Origin: Roseburia sp.
Lineage (GTDB): Bacteria; Bacillota; Clostridia; Lachnospirales; Lachnospiraceae
Assembly (NCBI GenBank): GCA_019421345.1
Contig: JAHZFL010000014.1
Span: 22,161-86,160, forward strand
Length of the DNA stretch: 64,000 bases
Direction: 5' to 3'
In this document: positions 17,209 to 25,761 of the stretch, piece after piece
Layout of the letters: every line of letters begins with the position of its first letter
Position numbering within the stretch: the stretch's first letter is position 1
The notes under the pieces: model-generated
Seen by the model: the letters and a program-made list of their open reading frames with translations, nothing else
What the model was told of the DNA's origin: nothing
Database searches by the model: none
Translations under genes and position numbers: made by a program

Positions 17209-18030
17209 ATGAGGATTTTGGCGATTTTTACCTGTTTTAACCGGAGGGATTTGACGGAGCAAAGTATCCGTACACTGCGGGAGAATCGGGAGGTAATCTT
17301 TGATTATGTCGTGGTGAATGACGGGAGCACGGATGGGACGGCAGAAATGCTGGCGGCACAGCCGGAGCAGATCGATGTAGTCAATGGCGATGGCGGACTG
17401 TTCTGGAATCGTGGTATGTACGAGGCGATCGAGCACACGAAAAAGCATCATCCCGATTACGATTATTATATGCTGATGAACGACGACACAAAATTTTTTC
17501 CGGGCGTCTTTGATGAGATGCTTGCATCCTTAAAGGGCGATACGGTGATGGTCGGAGCAATCTGCAACGAGGACGGCAGTCTAAGCTACGGCGGCATCAA
17601 ATATATAAAGGGTATCAAGTATAAAAAATACGGACCAAAGGAGCAGGAGCTTTGCTTTGATACATTCAATGCCAACTGTGCCGTGATCCCGCATGATATT
17701 TTTATGCAGGTGGGGATTGACCCGTTCTATCAGCACAGCATCGGTGATTTTGATTACGGGTTGCAGATCAGCAAAAAGGGATATGCGATCCGTGTGTTTG
17801 AGAAATATGTGGGCGAGTGCAATGACAATACCCTACAGCGGACCTGGCAGGATGAGAGCCTTCCGAGAATGGAGCGCATCCGGCTTAAGGAGAGCAGAAA
17901 GGGATTGCCGTTTGCGGACTGGTTTCATTTTCTGCGGAAAAATTTCGGTCTTGGAACGGCGATTGTCCGTTCGATGACACCGTATATCCGTATTTTGCTC
18001 GGAACAAAGACGAGATATTCAGGGGCATAG
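17209..18030 (+). CDS. glycosyltransferase family 2
   Basis: A 273-residue GT-A enzyme. The nucleotide-binding motif NDGSTDGT (37-44) and DGGLFWNRGMYEA (61-73) are typical of a GT2 branch found in rhamnan and capsule loci, and MNDDTKFFP (90-98) carries the metal-binding acids. The start is ATG after AGAAGGAGAC. It is preceded by the repeat-containing gap and followed by a likely promoter for the acyl-carrier cassette, so it may be the last gene of its transcript. Confidence 0.88.
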   Translation: MRILAIFTCFNRRDLTEQSIRTLRENREVIFDYVVVNDGSTDGTAEMLAAQPEQIDVVNGDGGLFWNRGMYEAIEHTKKHHPDYDYYMLMNDDTKFFPGVFDEMLASLKGDTVMVGAICNEDGSLSYGGIKYIKGIKYKKYGPKEQELCFDTFNANCAVIPHDIFMQVGIDPFYQHSIGDFDYGLQISKKGYAIRVFEKYVGECNDNTLQRTWQDESLPRMERIRLKESRKGLPFADWFHFLRKNFGLGTAIVRSMTPYIRILLGTKTRYSGA

Positions 18031-18044
18031 AAATGTGCTATACT
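18016..18044 (+). promoter_or_regulatory. extended -10 promoter before the ACP gene
   Basis: TATTCA (18016-18021), a 17-base spacer, then TGC directly before TATACT (18036-18044) form an extended -10 promoter with a weak -35. It overlaps the end of the preceding GT2 gene and would start transcription about 40 bases before the acyl carrier protein. Confidence 0.4.
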
Positions 18045-18091
18045 GTGGAGAGAACGAAAAATAAAGGCGGATGCTTGAAATGGAGGAAAAT

Positions 18092-18304
18092 ATGGAAGAA
18101 TTTTTAAGCTTTATGGCAGAAATACTTGAGACGGATCGGGAGAAGCTGACGCTTGAGACAACGCAGGAGGAGGTAGAGACATGGGATTCTCTTATGCAGC
18201 TACGTCTTGTTGGTGAGGTGGAGGCAAAATACGGCGTGACGATCCCGATGGACGCTGTCTCGACGATCACAACGCTCGGCGGTTTTTATCAGTTTGTAAA
18301 GTAA
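18092..18304 (+). CDS. acyl carrier protein
   Basis: A 70-residue acidic helical protein with the phosphopantetheine attachment motif WDSLMQLRLV; Ser33 of DSL is the expected modified residue. The start was set at ATG 18092, which follows TGGAGGAAAAT; two in-frame ATGs upstream (18071, 18080) lack a comparable site. It is followed 23 bases later by an FkbH-like gene and then a hexapeptide acyltransferase. FkbH enzymes load a three-carbon glyceryl group onto a carrier protein, so this protein probably carries an acyl group destined for the glycan rather than serving fatty-acid synthesis. Confidence 0.92.
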   Translation: MEEFLSFMAEILETDREKLTLETTQEEVETWDSLMQLRLVGEVEAKYGVTIPMDAVSTITTLGGFYQFVK

Positions 18305-18327
18305 CACGGGAAAGGTTTAGGTGCAAG

Positions 18328-19980
18328 ATGAGAATTTCGGTTCTGTCGAATGTGAATCTGGATATGCTGTCAGGACTTTTGAAAAAAGAACATGAAATAT
18401 TTCAGACGGAGGGCTATGGCGGGTGGATCACCTATGCGCTTAAGCCTGATGCCCGTCTGCTGGCGTTTGCGCCGGAGTGCATCCTCCTGTTGCTTGAGGG
18501 AAACGAGCTGCTTGGAAGCTGCGGCTCATGGGAGGCGGTGAAGGAGCAGCTCGCGCAGACCGAGGTCTATGTAAAAAAGCTGGCAGAGCATTATCCGGGC
18601 AGCCATCTTTTTGTATCGACGATCGATGTGAGACAGGAGCGGATCAGAGAGAGAGACGGCGCGGATTTCAGTCTGCGTGCCGCTGCGGCTTGGGATGAGA
18701 TGGTAACGGGGCTTGCGGAGGAAAACGATGGCATCCACCGTCTGGAGCTGCGGGATTTTATCGAGAATTATGGAAGAAAATTATTTTATTCCGAAAAGTT
18801 TTGGTACATGGGCTCGATTCCGTATGAGATGAAAGCGCTGCACGCGCTGGCGGGCGAGATCGGGCGAACGGTAAATAAATTAAAGACTGCACGAAAAAAG
18901 GTGCTTGTCTTGGATTTAGATAATACGCTCTGGGGCGGCGTTCTTGGGGAGGACGGCATGGAGGGAATCTGTCTGGACGCTGCACATCAGGGGGCGATCT
19001 ATCGGGACGCACAGCGGGAGATCAAGAAAATGCAAACGCAGGGTGTGCTTCTTGCGATCGCATCCAAAAATAATAGCGAGGACGTCCGTGCCGTCCTTCG
19101 GGAGCATCCGCATATGATCTTAAGGGAAGATGATTTTGCCGCTATTTATGCAGATTGGAATCCGAAGTGGGACAATGTAAGGCGGATGGCGGAGGAGCTT
19201 AATCTCGGTCTGGATGCCTTTGTCTTTGTGGATGATAACGAGGCGGAGCGCGAGGGAATGAAGATTCATGCGCCGCAGGTAGCGGTTGTTGATTTTCCGT
19301 CGGATATTACAAGGCTGGCAGATTGTATGCGTGAGGTTTATGAGGAATATTTCTGGAGCTTTCGTCTGACGAGGGAGGATCTGGAAAAGACGGTACAGTA
19401 CCGGCAGGAGAAGCTGCGCCGCAGCGAGCAGCAGGCGGCGGCGTCCTATGAGGAGTATTTAAAATCGCTTCAGATAAATATCCGTCTTGCAGAGGTGACA
19501 GAGGAAACAAAAGTGCGCGCCGTACAACTGATGAATAAGACAAACCAGTTTAACGTCTGCACCTTGCGCATGGATGAGCTGCAGCTTGAGCGGTATCAGA
19601 GAGAGCAAAACGGCCGGCTTTTGATGGCGGAGGTTTCCGATAAGTACGGCAGCAGCGGCTGGGTGGCCGAATTTTTATATCATATCGACAGGACGACCGC
19701 AGTTGTTGATAATTTCTTAATGAGCTGCCGTGTGATGGGACGATGCATTGAGGATGCGATCGTGGAGGAGATCCTTAGTAAGCTTTTTATACAGGGCGTG
19801 ACAAACGTGCGTGCCTTTTATTATAAGACAGCAAAGAATCAGCCGGTAGAGCATTTGTGGGATGCGCTTGGATTTGCGTGCGTAAGCGAGGATGAAAACG
19901 AGAGGGAATATGCTCTGACTCTGGAGGAATACAGGCGGAGAGAGAAAAAAGAGGCGCTGCACGCGATTGTGTGGGAGTAG
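18328..19980 (+). CDS. FkbH-like HAD-IIIC family acyl-ACP-forming protein
   Basis: In characterised cases FkbH takes 1,3-bisphosphoglycerate, removes phosphate and attaches a glyceryl group to an acyl carrier protein. This 550-residue protein has an N-terminal SGNH-like region (1-185), the HAD motif LDLDNTLWGGVLGEDG (195-210, Asp196 and Asp198), a second HAD segment IASKNNSEDV, the acidic motif FVDDNEAER, and a GNAT-like C-terminal part (MNKTNQFNVCTLRM onward). The length suits the family. The gene lies between the carrier protein and a hexapeptide acyltransferase. Glyceryl or a similar three-carbon acyl is inferred; the true acyl group is unknown. Confidence 0.88.
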   Translation: MRISVLSNVNLDMLSGLLKKEHEIFQTEGYGGWITYALKPDARLLAFAPECILLLLEGNELLGSCGSWEAVKEQLAQTEVYVKKLAEHYPGSHLFVSTIDVRQERIRERDGADFSLRAAAAWDEMVTGLAEENDGIHRLELRDFIENYGRKLFYSEKFWYMGSIPYEMKALHALAGEIGRTVNKLKTARKKVLVLDLDNTLWGGVLGEDGMEGICLDAAHQGAIYRDAQREIKKMQTQGVLLAIASKNNSEDVRAVLREHPHMILREDDFAAIYADWNPKWDNVRRMAEELNLGLDAFVFVDDNEAEREGMKIHAPQVAVVDFPSDITRLADCMREVYEEYFWSFRLTREDLEKTVQYRQEKLRRSEQQAAASYEEYLKSLQINIRLAEVTEETKVRAVQLMNKTNQFNVCTLRMDELQLERYQREQNGRLLMAEVSDKYGSSGWVAEFLYHIDRTTAVVDNFLMSCRVMGRCIEDAIVEEILSKLFIQGVTNVRAFYYKTAKNQPVEHLWDALGFACVSEDENEREYALTLEEYRRREKKEALHAIVWE

Positions 19981-20006
19981 CCTTGGGGCGTTGGAATGGA
20001 GGAAAT

Positions 20007-20570
20007 ATGGCGGAAAGCTTTTATACGGACGAGGAGTTAAAGGAGCTTGGGTTTGCGCAGGTAGGTCATGATGTAAAAATCAGCCGGAAGGCGAGTATCT
20101 ACGGGGCTGCGCAGATGCATATCGGCAATCATGTGAGAATCGATGATTTCTGTGTGCTCAGCGGAAAGATTACGATTGGAAATTATGTGCATGTGGCAGT
20201 TTCGACTGTCTTGTTTGGAGGAACGGCGGGCATTACGTTTGAGGATTATACGGGAATCTCCTCCCGCTGCGGTGTGTATGCGACAACGGATGATTATTCC
20301 GGTGAGTTTATGACGAATCCGACCGTTCCGCAGGAGTTTACGCATGTGATCGAGGCTCCGGTGGTGATCGGGAAGCATTCGATCATCGGAACGGGCTCCA
20401 CGATCCTGCAGGGTGTTACGATCGCGGAGGGCTGCGCGCTGTGTGCGATGACACTGGCGACAAGGGACACAAAGCCGTGGGGCATCTACATGGGCTATCA
20501 GTGCGTGCGCATCAAGGAGCGGAGTCAGGCGCTTTTGCAGATGGATATTAGGAAGCTGGAAGAAGCTTAG
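20007..20570 (+). CDS. left-handed beta-helix (hexapeptide) acyltransferase
   Basis: A 187-residue hexapeptide-repeat protein of the galactoside/maltose O-acetyltransferase fold: repeats from about 27 to 85 (IGNHVRI, IGNYVHV), a loop with YATTDDYSGEFMTNP (91-105) seen in surface-glycan O-acetyltransferases, then IGKHSIIGTGSTILQGV. ATG 20007 follows TGGAGGAAAT; an upstream in-frame GTG overlapping the FkbH gene is less likely. The usual donor is acetyl-CoA. Its place directly after ACP and FkbH genes raises the possibility that it moves the ACP-bound acyl group onto a sugar hydroxyl or amine; this is inference. Confidence 0.85.
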   Translation: MAESFYTDEELKELGFAQVGHDVKISRKASIYGAAQMHIGNHVRIDDFCVLSGKITIGNYVHVAVSTVLFGGTAGITFEDYTGISSRCGVYATTDDYSGEFMTNPTVPQEFTHVIEAPVVIGKHSIIGTGSTILQGVTIAEGCALCAMTLATRDTKPWGIYMGYQCVRIKERSQALLQMDIRKLEEA

Positions 20571-20578
20571 GAGTTGGC

Positions 20579-21517
20579 ATGGGAACGATCGGTTTTGTGA
20601 TTTTAAATTATAAGGCATATGAGGAGGCGGCTGCCTGTGCGGCGTCGATCCTAAAGACACAGACCTATCCCGACATTCAGATCGTGATTGTCGACAACGG
20701 TTCGGGAAATGACAGTGTCGAGCAGTTAAAGGCACGCTTTTGCGGCGAGGAACGGGTGCACATCATTGCGGCGGAGAAGAATCTTGGGTTTGCACAGGGG
20801 AATAATCTGGGAATCGCCTATGTGATAGAGCATTTTTCGCCGGATTTTGTTGTGGCGGCAAACAGTGATATTATTTTTGAACAGCCGGATTATTGTCAGA
20901 AGCTGTTTGAGATCTATCGCAGGAAGCCGTTTGCGGTTTTGGGAGGCGATATTATTGACGCAAGCCGTACCCAGCATTTTAACCCGGTGGCAAGAGCGCG
21001 TGTCTACACGATCCCTTATATGAGAAAGCAGGTGCTGGTATCGCAGCTTAAGGCGTGGATATTTCGCGCGATCAAGCTGTTTCATCTCAAAAAAGCGGTG
21101 GCGGGGCGTTATGGGGTTGCTGCAAATGAGGCGGGCGCGGATGTGTGCGGCGGTGCAAAAAATCTGACGACACGCGAGGTGGAGGGAAGGTCTGTGGCGG
21201 CGGATTCGCGGATTGACGAGGAGCTTTATGATGTGCTGCTCCACGGCTGCTGTCTTGTGTTTTCCGTAGATTTTTTTGCGGAGCTTGACGGGTTTTGGCA
21301 GGAGACGTTTTTATATGCCGAGGAAGAAATTCTTTATTATCTGGCAAAGAAAAAAGGGCTTCGGCTGCTCTATACGCCGGAGGTGACGTGTATGCACAAG
21401 GAGGCGGTGACGACAAAGCAGCTTTATCAGGATGTTTGCGACGCTAAGATTTTTTATTTTTCCAATGTGGCAAGGTCATATCGGAAGTTTTTGAAATTGA
21501 TGAGAGAATATGAGTAA
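20579..21517 (+). CDS. glycosyltransferase family 2, rhamnosyltransferase-like
   Basis: A 312-residue GT-A enzyme: VILNYKAYEEA (7-17), IVDNGSGNDS (37-46), NLGFAQGNNLGI, and the metal-site segment VAANSDIIFEQP (90-101). The NLGFAxGNN pattern is typical of rhamnosyltransferases and other surface-glycan GT2 enzymes. The C-terminal acceptor domain contains YDVLLHGCCLVFSVDFF and FLYAEEEILYY. It starts 8 bases after the acyltransferase stop behind a GGAG site. Given rfbA/rfbC at the start of the locus, rhamnose transfer is plausible but unproven. Confidence 0.88.
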   Translation: MGTIGFVILNYKAYEEAAACAASILKTQTYPDIQIVIVDNGSGNDSVEQLKARFCGEERVHIIAAEKNLGFAQGNNLGIAYVIEHFSPDFVVAANSDIIFEQPDYCQKLFEIYRRKPFAVLGGDIIDASRTQHFNPVARARVYTIPYMRKQVLVSQLKAWIFRAIKLFHLKKAVAGRYGVAANEAGADVCGGAKNLTTREVEGRSVAADSRIDEELYDVLLHGCCLVFSVDFFAELDGFWQETFLYAEEEILYYLAKKKGLRLLYTPEVTCMHKEAVTTKQLYQDVCDAKIFYFSNVARSYRKFLKLMREYE

Positions 21518-22313
21518 AAGAGAAGAAGTAATTGTTACGATTGTCTGCTGCTACAATGACAGCGGACAATATGAGGCGTTTTGTGCCTCATTGGAAAAGC
21601 AGAAAATCGCATACGAGCTTTTGGGGATCGATAACCGCGGGCAGCAGTTTTCCTCCTGCAGCAGTGCGCTAAATTCCGTGTTGCCAAAGATCAGGACAGA
21701 GTATGTGATCTACGCGCATCAGGATATACGTCTGCCAAAGGAGGATATGCTCTCACAGTTTGTGGAGTATGTAAGGCAGGTTGGCGCGGACGATATTGTC
21801 GGCGTTGCGGGAGCCGCGGAGGCTGAAAGTCCGGTGGCTGGCGTTGTCGGAGATCGGGCGGGAACCTGTGTGCTCTCCTACATTCTGCACGGAAAAGACC
21901 GTTCCTGTCCGGGAGAGTGGGAGTTTTATAAAATCGCGCCGTGTGATACGGTCGATGAATGTTTTTTCGGGGGACGGACAAGCGCTTTTTTGAAAGAGCC
22001 GTTTGACGAAAAGCTGTGTCACAGTTGGCATCTGTACGCGGTGGAGCGCTGTCTGCGCGCAAGGCTTTCGGGAAACAGGGTATGGGTGTGCAGACTGCCG
22101 CTCATCCATGAATCCGGCGGTCATATCGACCATTCCTATAATGTGGGATTGCGCAGGATTGCGGCGCATTATGACAGGCTTGGGAGAGCGGGGGCAGGAG
22201 TGTGCAGGATCTCGATGATCCGAACGGTGTGCGGAACTGTGAGGACGGATTGGCTGCACCGGAATTTGTTTTACTGGAAAAGAGAATTGCTGTTTTTGCT
22301 GCATCGCATGTAG
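21510..22313 (+). CDS. glycosyltransferase with StrF-like GT2 domain
   Basis: A 267-residue GT-A-like protein beginning VIVTIVCCYNDS. The centre shows YVIYAHQDIRLP (acidic QD at the metal site position), GVAGAAEAESPVAGVVGD, and DTVDECFFGGRTS followed by FDEKLCHSWHLYAVERCLRA. This order of segments is characteristic of the StrF-like glycosyltransferase family. The gene overlaps the preceding one by 8 bases (ATGAGTAA), showing translational coupling. The sugar is not known. Confidence 0.8.
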   Translation: MSKREEVIVTIVCCYNDSGQYEAFCASLEKQKIAYELLGIDNRGQQFSSCSSALNSVLPKIRTEYVIYAHQDIRLPKEDMLSQFVEYVRQVGADDIVGVAGAAEAESPVAGVVGDRAGTCVLSYILHGKDRSCPGEWEFYKIAPCDTVDECFFGGRTSAFLKEPFDEKLCHSWHLYAVERCLRARLSGNRVWVCRLPLIHESGGHIDHSYNVGLRRIAAHYDRLGRAGAGVCRISMIRTVCGTVRTDWLHRNLFYWKRELLFLLHRM

Positions 22314-22349
22314 ATGCAAGGGCGCAGTGCATGAAAGCGGGAACGAGAG

Positions 22350-23831
22350 ATGGGAAAGAAATCATTGGTAAAAAATTCAATCTTCAACATGGCGTATAAG
22401 GGCTTTACAGCCCTTTTCCCGTTGGTGACGACCTCTTATATTTCGCATGTGCTGCTGCCGGAGGGCGTTGGAAAGGTGGCGTATGCCAATACGATCGTGG
22501 CGTATTTTGTTCTGCTCGCATCGCTTGGACTGCCAAGCTATGGCGTGAAAGCGATCGCGCAGAATGATGAGACCAAGGAGCAGAGAAGCCGGACGTTTTT
22601 TGAATTGTTTTTTATCAATCTGGCGGCGACGCTTTTGTGTATTGCGGCGTATTATGTGTTCGTCACTTATTTTCCGCACTTTGCGGATCGCAGAGAGCTC
22701 TTTTGGGTGATGGGGCTTTTGCTGATCCTTAATATTTTTAATATCGACTGGTTTTATCAGGGTATGGAGGAGTACACCTACATTGCGACCAGAAGCTTTG
22801 TCGTAAAGATCGCATCGTTTGTGCTGATGCTTCTGTTTGTAAAGGACAGTGGAGATTACCTGATCTATGCGTTCATTCTCTGTCTTGCGACTGCCGGAAA
22901 CAATCTGCTCAATGCGTTCGAGCTGCGCAAATATGTTACGCTTTCCGTACTTTTTCCGAAAAAGAACGGCAATGCGGCACAGAGCGGAATGCGGATGGGG
23001 CAGCATCTGCGTCCGGTATTAATTTTGCTTGCGTCAACGATCGCGACAGAGGTTTATACTATGCTGGATACGGTAATGCTTGAATATTATCACGGTGATG
23101 TTTCTGTCGGGTATTATTCCAATGCAGTTAAGATCGTGCGCATGACCTATACGGTAGTCATCGCACTTGTGGCGGTCTTTTATCCGCGGATCAGCATGTA
23201 TTATAAACAGAAGCGGCAGGAGGCGTGTAATGAGCTGCTTAGCCGTGGGACGCAGATTTTGCTGCTGCTCGCTCTGCCTTGTACGGTCGGACTTTTTTTG
23301 ACGGCGGATCAGATCGTTCCTCTGCTTTTCGGAGAGGCATTTCTGCCGGCAGTTGGCACGCTTCGGGTTCTTGCAATTCTGGTGCTTGTGTTTTCGGTTG
23401 CTTATTTTTTGGGACATATTGTTTTGACGGCAACCGGGAGGGAGCGTATGATTTTGCGCGCCACAGTCGCTGGGGCGGTGATAAATACAGCGGCAAATTT
23501 CCTGCTGATTCCAAGACTTCGGCAGGACGGCGCGGCGGCGGCGTCCGTGCTGTCTGAGCTTACGGTGACAGCGCTTCTTTTGTGGTATGCAAAGGATTGC
23601 TATAGGATCCGCGCAAGCCGCAATTATCTGTGGAGCACGGGCGCGGCGCTTCTTGTCATGGCGGGCGCGGCAGTTGGCATGAGGGCGCTTTTTCAGGGAA
23701 CGTCCGGCAGCGTGCTGGTTGTCATTGCAGTTTCAGCCCTCTGCTATGCGGTCTGTCTGTTCCTGTTTCGCAACGAGCTTTTGATGGAGCTGATCCAAAA
23801 GCTTAAGGCGCATAAGGAGAGCGGGGCATAG
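22350..23831 (+). CDS. polysaccharide flippase (Wzx type, MATE/MVF fold)
   Basis: Moves undecaprenyl-linked repeat units to the outer face of the membrane. The 493-residue protein has 12-14 hydrophobic segments and the family start SLVKNSIFNMAYKGFTALFPL with YISHVLLPEGVGKVAYANTI (about 35-54), which marks the Gram-positive and O-antigen Wzx family. Later segments with TEVYTMLDTVMLEYYHGD and RERMILRATVAGAVINTAANFLLIP also match. It belongs with the Wzy-like gene at 10513 and the Wzz-like gene at 7325, so a full Wzx/Wzy system sits beside an ABC exporter in the same region. Confidence 0.93.
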   Translation: MGKKSLVKNSIFNMAYKGFTALFPLVTTSYISHVLLPEGVGKVAYANTIVAYFVLLASLGLPSYGVKAIAQNDETKEQRSRTFFELFFINLAATLLCIAAYYVFVTYFPHFADRRELFWVMGLLLILNIFNIDWFYQGMEEYTYIATRSFVVKIASFVLMLLFVKDSGDYLIYAFILCLATAGNNLLNAFELRKYVTLSVLFPKKNGNAAQSGMRMGQHLRPVLILLASTIATEVYTMLDTVMLEYYHGDVSVGYYSNAVKIVRMTYTVVIALVAVFYPRISMYYKQKRQEACNELLSRGTQILLLLALPCTVGLFLTADQIVPLLFGEAFLPAVGTLRVLAILVLVFSVAYFLGHIVLTATGRERMILRATVAGAVINTAANFLLIPRLRQDGAAAASVLSELTVTALLLWYAKDCYRIRASRNYLWSTGAALLVMAGAAVGMRALFQGTSGSVLVVIAVSALCYAVCLFLFRNELLMELIQKLKAHKESGA

Positions 23832-23889
23832 CGATTGCAGAGCGCAAAGGGAAATGGTATCATTTGAGGACTATGAGAGAGGTGATGAG

Positions 23890-24915
23890 ATGGATTCGGC
23901 GATCGGAGCATGCATTGTGCTGCTTATATTGGGCGTTTTGTTTTTCTTGACAGGTCATTGTTTTTGCGGCGTTTTTCACAGAAAGGAGCGCCTCTCGTTC
24001 CAACTGCTGGTTGGAGCAGTCGTGTTTTTTGCCGTTTTTTCGTTGATCGAGCTTCCCGTGGAGAAGCTTAAGCTTCCCTTTCATATGCTTGTGTATCTGG
24101 AGCTTGCCGCTTTTGCCGCAGTGCTCTTTTGGTGCGTTCGCTTTTGCCGGAAGGAAGGGATGCTTGGAAAAAAAAGGGAATGGGTACAGCCGGATGCAGT
24201 CACATTGGCGCTGATCCTGCTCATCGGGCTGCAGGTGATTTACGGAATGAACAACGGCATCCGAATCAATGGCTTTGACACCTCCTACTATAACGGACAT
24301 GCCGTCAACGCGCTTTACACCGACACAATGTATCAGTACAGCGCGCGGTCGGGAGAGTTTATCGGTTCTGAGAGCTATGTGCACGACGGCTATCCGATGC
24401 TGATCGCTTTTTTGTCAAAAATCTTTTGGATGCACCCGTTGGTGATGACAAACAGGGTTCTTGCCTGTTTGGAGATCATTCTAATGAATCTGGTCGTGTA
24501 TGAGATTGCATATCGGTTGTCAAACGGAAACCGGAGAATTGGAAACTGGACGGTCGGACTCCATGCGGGAATCAGTATTTTCTGTTATCAATTTGACGAG
24601 GGACGCGGGTTTTATCTGTGGCAGAGGACGGCAGAGTCGAAGTCTATGCTGGCAAATCTTTATCTGCCGCTTGCGCTGCTTGCGCTTGTTTTGCTCGCAA
24701 GGGAGATGGGCAGGCGAGAGTATTGGGTGCTGCTTGCGCTTGTCTTTTTTACAGGCGCTTCGCTGTCGATCAGCGGAATTTTCATTTTGTGCGTCATGAT
24801 CGGCGTGGGTCTGCTTGCGCTGATTTGTTATCGCAGGCGCTGGCAGTATTGGCTTGGTGCGGCGCTTTGTATGCTGCCGGGAGTGCTGGTCGGTATCATC
24901 AGGCTGTTGTTGTAG
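23890..24915 (+). CDS. polytopic membrane protein, large half of split pair 2 (GT-C-like)
   Basis: A 341-residue protein with about nine hydrophobic segments. After the fourth comes a predicted outer loop with NGFDTSYYNGHAVNAL (127-142) and DTMY (145-148), the motif shared with the large halves at 8601 and 25762. DGYPMLIAFLSKIFWMHP corresponds to the SPWAMYIAMCSRISGIHP stretch of the first pair. ATG 23890 follows GAGAGGTGATGAG; an in-frame ATG at 23854 lacks a good ribosome site. The partner gene begins 19 bases after the stop. The function is not known; a GT-C glycosyltransferase half is the working idea. Confidence 0.65.
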   Translation: MDSAIGACIVLLILGVLFFLTGHCFCGVFHRKERLSFQLLVGAVVFFAVFSLIELPVEKLKLPFHMLVYLELAAFAAVLFWCVRFCRKEGMLGKKREWVQPDAVTLALILLIGLQVIYGMNNGIRINGFDTSYYNGHAVNALYTDTMYQYSARSGEFIGSESYVHDGYPMLIAFLSKIFWMHPLVMTNRVLACLEIILMNLVVYEIAYRLSNGNRRIGNWTVGLHAGISIFCYQFDEGRGFYLWQRTAESKSMLANLYLPLALLALVLLAREMGRREYWVLLALVFFTGASLSISGIFILCVMIGVGLLALICYRRRWQYWLGAALCMLPGVLVGIIRLLL

Positions 24916-24934
24916 GGATTGGGATAGAGGCGAT

Positions 24935-25747
24935 ATGCAGGAAATGGATTGGAATTTTGAGCTTTACAGGAGTATTTTTACAAATTATTGGGAGTACGGA
25001 CTGTTCTTCGTGATTTATCTGGGCGGTCTGCTCTATGTGGTGTATCAGAGGGACACGCTCATGAAGCGGGTGTTTGTGACGCCGTTTGTGATTTTTTTGT
25101 TCACGGTCTTTAACCCGTTTGTGGTCGAGCCGGTTCTTAGAAACACAGCGGATTTCAGAGACCGTTACAGCCGGTTTTTCTGGATGCTTCCGGCAGAGAT
25201 TTTAAGCGCTTATCTGCTTGCCTGTCTGTTGGAACGTCAAAAGGACACGCGGCAGAAAACGGCTGCCGTTCTTCTGATCGTCTGTCTGCTTTTTTTGAGC
25301 GGCGGCAGTGCGACAAGTCTGCAGCTTGATGATAATGTTTATAAAATCGACGATCAGGTGATCGATGTCGCAGAGCTGATCGGAGAGCATGCAGACAACG
25401 AGCGTCCGATCGTTTTTTATGATGAGGAGCTCTATTACTGGATCAGGCAGTATGACGCGTCCCTGATCGCGGCGGTAAATGCGGGAGAAATGCAGCTATA
25501 CCGCTGGATCGTAAAGGAGGACATTGATCCAAACGAGCAGTATGAGAGCGAGGGGCGCGCGCTCTCCATGTTCGTGCGGGGCGTGGAGGTAGAGCCGGAG
25601 ACGGTCAATCGGGTGATCGAAACGCGGGAGGTAGATTTTTTTGTGCGCAATACCGGGTTTTATTCCGAGGAATATCTAAAGCAGTTAAATATCGAGTATG
25701 TAGACAGCGTGGACGGCTATGAGCTGTATCGCTGTATACACGGTTAA
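24935..25747 (+). CDS. membrane protein with C-terminal soluble domain, small half of split pair 2
   Basis: A 270-residue protein with three or four N-terminal hydrophobic segments and a soluble C-terminal half. Landmarks match the other small halves: Asn-Pro at 60-61, RYSRFFWMLP (77-86), and DEELYYWIRQY (163-173), the last at exactly the same residue numbers as in the 9710 protein. ATG 24935 is preceded by GAGG five bases upstream; the frame upstream of it overlaps the partner gene and looks non-coding (Cys/Arg-rich). It probably acts with the product of 23890 as one complex in the membrane. Confidence 0.65.
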   Translation: MQEMDWNFELYRSIFTNYWEYGLFFVIYLGGLLYVVYQRDTLMKRVFVTPFVIFLFTVFNPFVVEPVLRNTADFRDRYSRFFWMLPAEILSAYLLACLLERQKDTRQKTAAVLLIVCLLFLSGGSATSLQLDDNVYKIDDQVIDVAELIGEHADNERPIVFYDEELYYWIRQYDASLIAAVNAGEMQLYRWIVKEDIDPNEQYESEGRALSMFVRGVEVEPETVNRVIETREVDFFVRNTGFYSEEYLKQLNIEYVDSVDGYELYRCIHG

Positions 25748-25761
25748 GGAGGAAAAGGAAG

